Source: Planctomycetaceae bacterium (lineage in GTDB: Bacteria > Planctomycetota > Planctomycetia > Planctomycetales > Planctomycetaceae). From it: a stretch of 10,307 nucleotides of DNA. The translations under genes were made by a program, and so were the position numbers. The stretch covers positions 5,518 through 15,824 of the forward strand of contig DOCI01000114.1 in NCBI GenBank assembly GCA_003503535.1, in the 5' to 3' direction. Below, piece after piece: positions 5,881 to 10,307 of the stretch. The stretch's first letter is position 1; every line of letters starts with the position of its first letter. The notes under the pieces were generated by a model. That model was not told where the DNA came from, did not search any database, and saw only the letters and a program-made list of their open reading frames with translations.

Positions 5881-6834
5881 AATCCCCAGTAGTTTCCGGG
5901 GGTTGTACCGGACGAGACAATCGATTTCCAATGCAGTCAACCCAATTGTTTGCAGATTAGTGACCATGGTTTTCAGTGGGCAGGCCGAACCGACGAAGTG
6001 AGAACGATCTTCTGCCCAGGGGACCAGGTCATCTTCAATAATAACGGTCTGATCGGCGAGATGGTAAGTTCCCGGCCCCAGGCCAGCTGCGCTGATGGCG
6101 TCTGAAACAACGATACTATGTTCAATCCCCACGCATCGAAGATAATTCTTCAGGGCAAACAGTGGGATATGGGCTCCATCGGCAATGAAACAGATAATGA
6201 GTTTGTCGGATAAAGAAAGAGCCCGTTGAATAATATTATCGTGGCGATGCATCTGCATCGGGCAACCGTTTCCGAGATGTGTGAACAGCTTCAAGCCAGC
6301 ATCAATCGAAGCTTTCAGTTGATCCAGACTGGGATTGCAATGCCCGGCTGCGACTAGAATTTCCTGATCGTTCAACCAGCCAGTTGTTTCACCTGTAAGA
6401 TCCTGTTCCGGGGCGAGTGTGAATAGTCTCGTCAAGCCATCACCGGCTTCCAGTAATCTCTTCGTCAAATCCAGATTAGCCGGGCAGGCATGTTCCGTCG
6501 GATGAGCTCCGATGTATCCGGGGATAGGAGATAGAAACGGACCTTCGATATGCAGGCCAATAATCATCTGAGCGATAGACGATGATTGCTCTCGAATTTT
6601 CGCAACATTTGCCAGTCGTCGGCACATCGCATCGTGGTCTGCGGTAATAATAGTTGCCAGAATTCCATTGACGCCATCTTGACGCAAACGTTCACATCCG
6701 TGTTCAACTTGTTCGAGTGTCAGTTCGTCAGAATTAAAATCGACGCCGGCATAACCATTGACTTGCAGATCAATCATGACATCTTTCGGTGGGATTTGTG
6801 CAATATTGGGAATTGTGAGCAACGTGGAATTCAC
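5878..6834 (-). CDS. nagA: N-acetylglucosamine-6-phosphate deacetylase-like amidohydrolase
   Basis: This 318-residue amidohydrolase has the NagA motifs in order: DLQVNGYAGVDF (22-33), the metal-ligand Glu97 in LHIEGPF, His165 in AGHCNPS, His186 in THLGNG, His222 in ADGAH and the catalytic Asp245 in VSDA. GSACPL (282-287) closes the core. NagA removes acetate from GlcNAc-6-phosphate to give glucosamine-6-phosphate in amino-sugar catabolism and wall recycling, in the cytoplasm; no signal peptide is present. It is shorter than typical NagA (about 380 residues). The deficit is mainly at the N-terminus, where the small beta-domain that flanks the barrel is nearly absent. The start is GTG at 6834, overlapping the cytochrome gene's stop as GTGA, so it is likely translationally coupled. 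No phosphotransferase, NagB or kinase gene lies nearby, so the exact substrate could differ. Confidence 0.88.
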   Translation of the reverse strand: MNSTLLTIPNIAQIPPKDVMIDLQVNGYAGVDFNSDELTLEQVEHGCERLRQDGVNGILATIITADHDAMCRRLANVAKIREQSSSIAQMIIGLHIEGPFLSPIPGYIGAHPTEHACPANLDLTKRLLEAGDGLTRLFTLAPEQDLTGETTGWLNDQEILVAAGHCNPSLDQLKASIDAGLKLFTHLGNGCPMQMHRHDNIIQRALSLSDKLIICFIADGAHIPLFALKNYLRCVGIEHSIVVSDAISAAGLGPGTYHLADQTVIIEDDLVPWAEDRSHFVGSACPLKTMVTNLQTIGLTALEIDCLVRYNPRKLLGI

Positions 6835-8669
6835 AATCCCGAAAGGAAATTAACGAGTTGTTCAATTTCATCCTCTGTCAATTCTGCCCCTGAAGTCTCT
6901 TCAGGGCGATGATAAAGGGTGAGGACCTGTTTGAGGGAATGAGCCCGGCCGTGATGCAGGTATCGTCTTCGCGAGGAAACTCCACGGAGAGCAGGGGGAT
7001 TAAAGACCTGATAAATCGAATGACTTTCCACACGACCGACAGCATATCGTAATCCTGAGGAAAAGTCTGGCTCCTGATGGCAGGAAATGCAACCACCTTT
7101 TCCATAAAAGAGTTCTCGCCCAGCTTCCCGATCGACCGAAGCGGGTAACTTTGTTGCAGAGATCGGTTTGAGAGTTTCCAGATAACTGGCCAGCGCACGA
7201 GCATCGTCGAAAGATGCTGCGTGTGGGTCATGCATCGTTTCACGCAGTGATTTTGACATCGACTCTGTCAAGTCGGGCTGCCAGCCATGCCATGTCCAGG
7301 GTTCGGTTTTGGCCACATCATGCAGCGAGAGTGTCAGCTTTTTGGTGTCGTAGGTCACGTCATTGAGAGTATCGAACATCTGCCCGGAGGTATGGCCATC
7401 GTAATGACAGGTGTGGCAACTCATCCACCCATCTTTAGATCGCAGTCCGTCGTAAAAGATTTGCTCCCCACGAGCAATTTCGGATTTGTGATTCGAGTGA
7501 GACAGCTTCAATTCTTTAGTAATTGATCCAAGCTTTAAATCTATCAGGCAGAGTGAATCCTGCATCTCATTGGCAACCAGCACTGTTTCATTGTCGAGGA
7601 ATTCCAAGTCAATTGGACGTCCGGGGATTTTAATGCGTGTGAGAATTCCGGGAGTCTCTGTCAGATAATGCGGGGCAAAATCATCAACGCCAGATGTCGG
7701 CCAGATAAGATCGCTCGTTTTCAGGAGAATGAGTTCCTGAGCGCCGCTGGCCAGTACGGCCAGTTTTGTGCCGGCTGGATTGGAACGAACAAGAGTTAAA
7801 TCGGCGACTCCATGCCCACGCACATCGAGTCCGAATTGACTTTGCTCGAGTTCGTTACCAGATGGAACGTTGAACTTTGCCAGTCGATTATTGACTGCCC
7901 AGCCGCGAGTTAAGTTTCCTTCGGTGATCGGAAAATCTCGATTGATTGTCAGGGGGACAATCACTTCACTGCCAGAGAACAACTCTGGTTGACCGAGGTT
8001 GAACGCCGTTTGATGAGCTTCCGGACGACTGAGTAGCTGGCCAGTAATTCTATCAAAGCAATAGAGACTGCCGGGCAATTCGCAAGTGACACAAAACCAG
8101 GTTTCATCGGGCGAGAGAACCAGAAAGCGAGGCAGGTTGCCGCAGTGATACTCTCGGAGTAATGCTCCCGAATCTACGCTTATGCATTGAACCGAATCCG
8201 GGTGTTGTAACGAAACAAGTAACTCCTGGGAATTTCTGGCATGTGTCATGCTGACGGGATGACCGGCAAGTGAAATCGTTCGCAAGAATTGCAGGTGAGA
8301 TCCCTCTCGTTCAAAAAGCTTCACGCATTGATCGCGATACACAGCCACCGCGATTATGGAATCCGATAACCAGAGAACATCCAGAGGTTCATTCCCGACA
8401 TCGACTTCACTAACTTCAACTTCACTGACTTCAACATTACTGTGAAGTTGCATCTCTTCTAGCGAAACGAAACTGAGTGTCCCAGCAATTCGATTCGCAG
8501 TGACCACACAGGAACGATCCGGCGATACGGCCAGGGCGCGAGGGCGTACTCGATCTTGTGCGGATACCGCTGCTGTGAACAATGAGATCAATACCAGCAG
8601 GATTCCCAACTTTCTGATGAGAATTCTGTTGGCAGGCATGAGTATGTTATAGCGTCTATTATTCATCAT
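6831..8669 (-). CDS. Secreted beta-propeller/di-haem cytochrome c (MauG/CcpA-like) fusion
   Basis: This 612-residue protein has a signal peptide (Arg/Lys n-region to 20, hydrophobic 21-35, cleavage after A-V-S-A near 37). A YVTN/WD40-like propeller follows (about 42-390), with blade motifs such as RALAVSPDRSCVVTANR. The C-terminal 220 residues carry two haem c sites: CHTCH (418-422) and CISCH (527-531). They also carry peroxidase-family landmarks: a VAKTEPWTWHGW segment (452-463) and NPPALRGVSSRRRYLHHG (557-574), matching the conserved TPSLRN...Y(M/F)H(D/N)G region. It should act in the periplasm in electron transfer or peroxide/oxidative chemistry. The ATG at 8669 overlaps the upstream stop as ATGA. 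Met11 (8639) would give a more typical signal peptide. A 15-bp tandem duplication adds VEVSE repeats at 79-88 in the propeller. The redox partner and substrate are unknown. Confidence 0.88.
   Translation of the reverse strand: MMNNRRYNILMPANRILIRKLGILLVLISLFTAAVSAQDRVRPRALAVSPDRSCVVTANRIAGTLSFVSLEEMQLHSNVEVSEVEVSEVDVGNEPLDVLWLSDSIIAVAVYRDQCVKLFEREGSHLQFLRTISLAGHPVSMTHARNSQELLVSLQHPDSVQCISVDSGALLREYHCGNLPRFLVLSPDETWFCVTCELPGSLYCFDRITGQLLSRPEAHQTAFNLGQPELFSGSEVIVPLTINRDFPITEGNLTRGWAVNNRLAKFNVPSGNELEQSQFGLDVRGHGVADLTLVRSNPAGTKLAVLASGAQELILLKTSDLIWPTSGVDDFAPHYLTETPGILTRIKIPGRPIDLEFLDNETVLVANEMQDSLCLIDLKLGSITKELKLSHSNHKSEIARGEQIFYDGLRSKDGWMSCHTCHYDGHTSGQMFDTLNDVTYDTKKLTLSLHDVAKTEPWTWHGWQPDLTESMSKSLRETMHDPHAASFDDARALASYLETLKPISATKLPASVDREAGRELFYGKGGCISCHQEPDFSSGLRYAVGRVESHSIYQVFNPPALRGVSSRRRYLHHGRAHSLKQVLTLYHRPEETSGAELTEDEIEQLVNFLSGL
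8406..8435 (-). repeat. 15-bp in-frame tandem duplication in the cytochrome propeller
   Basis: Two adjacent 15-base units (8406-8420 and 8421-8435) match at 14 of 15 positions. They encode VEVSE twice (residues 79-88), followed by VDV. They lie in what looks like a loop between propeller strands. The unit length keeps the frame, so copy number could vary between strains. Confidence 0.7.
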
Positions 8670-10307
8670 GGCTCGTTGGGGGGGACATCCTGCAGGACGG
8701 AATAGAGAACAACGTTCATCGCAATTTTTGCGGCATCATCGGGAGAATAGCCGATGCAGGAAAGGGAGGTCTGTTTTTCGAGAGCACAGGAAATATCGTA
8801 TTTGCTATAGATAACCGCATAACGCCCATTCAGAGAAATCCCTTCAAGAAATGGAGGTCCTTCGCGTTCGATCGGATTCAAGGCCTGGTCATTCTCGTTA
8901 TTAGAAGGCGCTCGCCGTTTGACCGATTCGAGGTTGTGCCCGATTGCCTGTGAAAACATTTCATGATCGACCGGGATTCGCTCCATTGGTGCATCGGGAA
9001 ACATGCGTTGCATCAGATCTCGAAAACTGGCATCGAATTTCGGAGCCCCGCAGCACGCATCGGCAAAGAGAACGCCACCACTTTCGAGGTATTTGCGAAC
9101 ATTGCGAATCTCGTCGGGAGAGAGTTCGAAGTTTCTTTGCCCGTGCATATAGAGCAGCGTGAAACGATAGAGTTCGGGATCGCCAGCCGGGATTTTATAA
9201 GGCTGTGTTCCGGCGACAACCCCGAAGGATTTCTCCAGAGTGAGCAGTAATTTTTTAATTGCATTTGGAGCGGCATCCCAATCGCCGGAATGTCGCAGCT
9301 TGGCGATGCTGAGAATCCCACGCAGGGTATCGGTGTCGTCCTGCTTACTGACAAGTTGCTGCTCGTCGAGTTTATTCGGAGGCTCCCGGCCAGTGACATA
9401 AGCGACAACATTCACACCAATCCGCAAGCTTCTGGCAATGGCGGTTTTGATATCCTGTTTCCGATCGGGAGGATCGACAACCATGCGTTTGTCCCAAAGA
9501 CAACCGAGATCTTCCGGCGAGTAGATGATGGCGGTCCGACATCCGACATCAACTCCCTGCAGTGGTACGTTCGTCGGATCAAGTAGATACTCACTGCGAT
9601 ACACGGGATGCGTTTCCGCGAGTGGCATCAAGTCATTGAGACCATCGGGATACAGCCGTTGGATCAGGCGACGGAGCCCCTCTTCAAACGATTTGCTTTC
9701 GCAACCACGTGCGACAAACAGAAATCCGCCATTGATCAGGTATTCTCTCAGCAGATCAACATGCTGATCAGTCATTAAATCGTTTAATTCATTCTCGGAG
9801 GTCACAAATAGAATTGGAGCCTGCAGAACTTCCTGCACATTCTGATTCGCGACCGCTTTATCAAAATCGAGTGTTTGCCATGTCAACAACTTGGGCCATT
9901 TCGGAAGTGTGCTGATATGTTCGACAAGATTACGGACATCTTTCGGGTGGCGGTTCCACAAATCTCCTATTACGAGTTCTGCATTGTCGGGATCTCGGGG
10001 GCCGAGCTTCATTTTGTTAATCATGACAGGGGCCAGTCCCTTGGAAAGGAACAATAAAGCCAGCGGAGTGCCGATATTTGGTTGTCCTTCCATGCCTCCT
10101 TCACCTCGCCAGGAGCCATCCCGTTTTGATTGTCGAGCCAATAATACACGTGCCCCTTCGCGATACCAGTCGTGAGAGCCGAAGAAACGTCGACCACTCA
10201 ATCGACCGGAGCGTTCGAGACCATACAGATAATACAGCCACCAGGTGTCGTAGAGCGGATTGGTTTGTACGGAAAAGTTTCGCCCCATCCAGCGGAAAGC
10301 ACGTTCG
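8666..10307 (-). CDS. DUF4159 protein with alpha/alpha-toroid N-terminus (5' end outside window)
   Basis: The frame stays open through the window edge upstream of the ATG at 10288, reading E-R-A-F-R-W into it, so the true start is outside. Numbering from that Met, residues 1-85 look like prenyltransferase/squalene-cyclase toroid repeats, with a WWLYYLYGLER segment (16-26) and LLARQSKRDGSW (49-60). Two related copies of a DUF4159 (GATase-like) fold follow. Each has a TL-x-x-x-x-heart marked by REYLINGGFLF (181-191) or RKYLESGGVLFAD (398-410), then AIIYS (253-257) or AVIYS (490-494), then GVNVVAYV (291-298) or AMNVVLYSV (523-531). Proteins of this architecture are common in planctomycetes, but no function is established. 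The gene ends in TGA overlapping the cytochrome start, so it leads the three-gene operon. The signal peptide, if any, is not visible. Confidence 0.85.
   Translation of the reverse strand, partial: ERAFRWMGRNFSVQTNPLYDTWWLYYLYGLERSGRLSGRRFFGSHDWYREGARVLLARQSKRDGSWRGEGGMEGQPNIGTPLALLFLSKGLAPVMINKMKLGPRDPDNAELVIGDLWNRHPKDVRNLVEHISTLPKWPKLLTWQTLDFDKAVANQNVQEVLQAPILFVTSENELNDLMTDQHVDLLREYLINGGFLFVARGCESKSFEEGLRRLIQRLYPDGLNDLMPLAETHPVYRSEYLLDPTNVPLQGVDVGCRTAIIYSPEDLGCLWDKRMVVDPPDRKQDIKTAIARSLRIGVNVVAYVTGREPPNKLDEQQLVSKQDDTDTLRGILSIAKLRHSGDWDAAPNAIKKLLLTLEKSFGVVAGTQPYKIPAGDPELYRFTLLYMHGQRNFELSPDEIRNVRKYLESGGVLFADACCGAPKFDASFRDLMQRMFPDAPMERIPVDHEMFSQAIGHNLESVKRRAPSNNENDQALNPIEREGPPFLEGISLNGRYAVIYSKYDISCALEKQTSLSCIGYSPDDAAKIAMNVVLYSVLQDVPPNEP

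Noticed and set aside
8678..8684. Run of seven G near the end of the DUF4159 gene, possible slippage site
   Set aside because: The run encodes ordinary Pro codons five residues before the stop, so slippage would change little of this protein. A single run gives no evidence of phase variation.
1..10307. Mobile element, CRISPR array, tRNA or toxin-antitoxin locus
   Set aside because: No transposase or integrase motif, no regularly spaced repeats of CRISPR length, no cloverleaf-like sequence and no paired small toxin/antitoxin frames were seen. The gene layout looks like ordinary chromosome.

Overview
The window looks like chromosomal DNA of a Planctomycetota bacterium of moderate GC content. 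This is inferred from gene content: a DUF4159 protein with an N-terminal alpha/alpha-toroid, a beta-propeller/di-haem cytochrome c fusion, a short NagA-type deacetylase, and a DUF2817 peptidase-like enzyme. No rRNA, tRNA, insertion sequence, CRISPR array or phage gene was seen.

Layout. (i) 1-195, minus: the start of a secreted, Cys-rich small protein cut by the window edge. (ii) 196-624: a 429-base gap with a possible extended -10 promoter and no convincing gene. (iii) 625-1710, plus: a DUF2817 (M14-like) zinc hydrolase. It converges, four bases apart, on (iv) 1715-5252, minus: an operon of a YtrA-type GntR repressor, an ABC ATPase, an ABC-2-like permease and a 490-residue membrane-anchored protein of unknown function. 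A perfect 8+8 inverted repeat sits over the predicted -10 of this operon and just before the repressor's ribosome binding site. This suggests an autoregulated export or stress-response unit. (v) 5253-5596: a divergent regulatory gap with phased short repeats and a possible 7-codon leader ORF. (vi) 5597-5857, plus: a small two-helix membrane protein. It converges on (vii) 5878-10307, minus: three genes joined by 4-base start/stop overlaps. In order of transcription they are a DUF4159 protein (5' end outside the window), a secreted propeller/di-haem cytochrome c, and a NagA-like N-acetylglucosamine-6-phosphate deacetylase.

How the genes may work together. The GntR/ABC/490-aa block is the clearest functional unit: a ligand released from the repressor would open its own operon and produce a transporter plus an accessory protein. 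The second operon couples translation of a cytoplasmic amino-sugar enzyme to an exported c-type cytochrome and a DUF4159 protein. No known pathway links these three, so either a real functional link or simple co-expression is possible. Both convergent junctions are extremely tight, and the one at 5855-5880 is a hairpin whose arms carry the two opposing stop codons.
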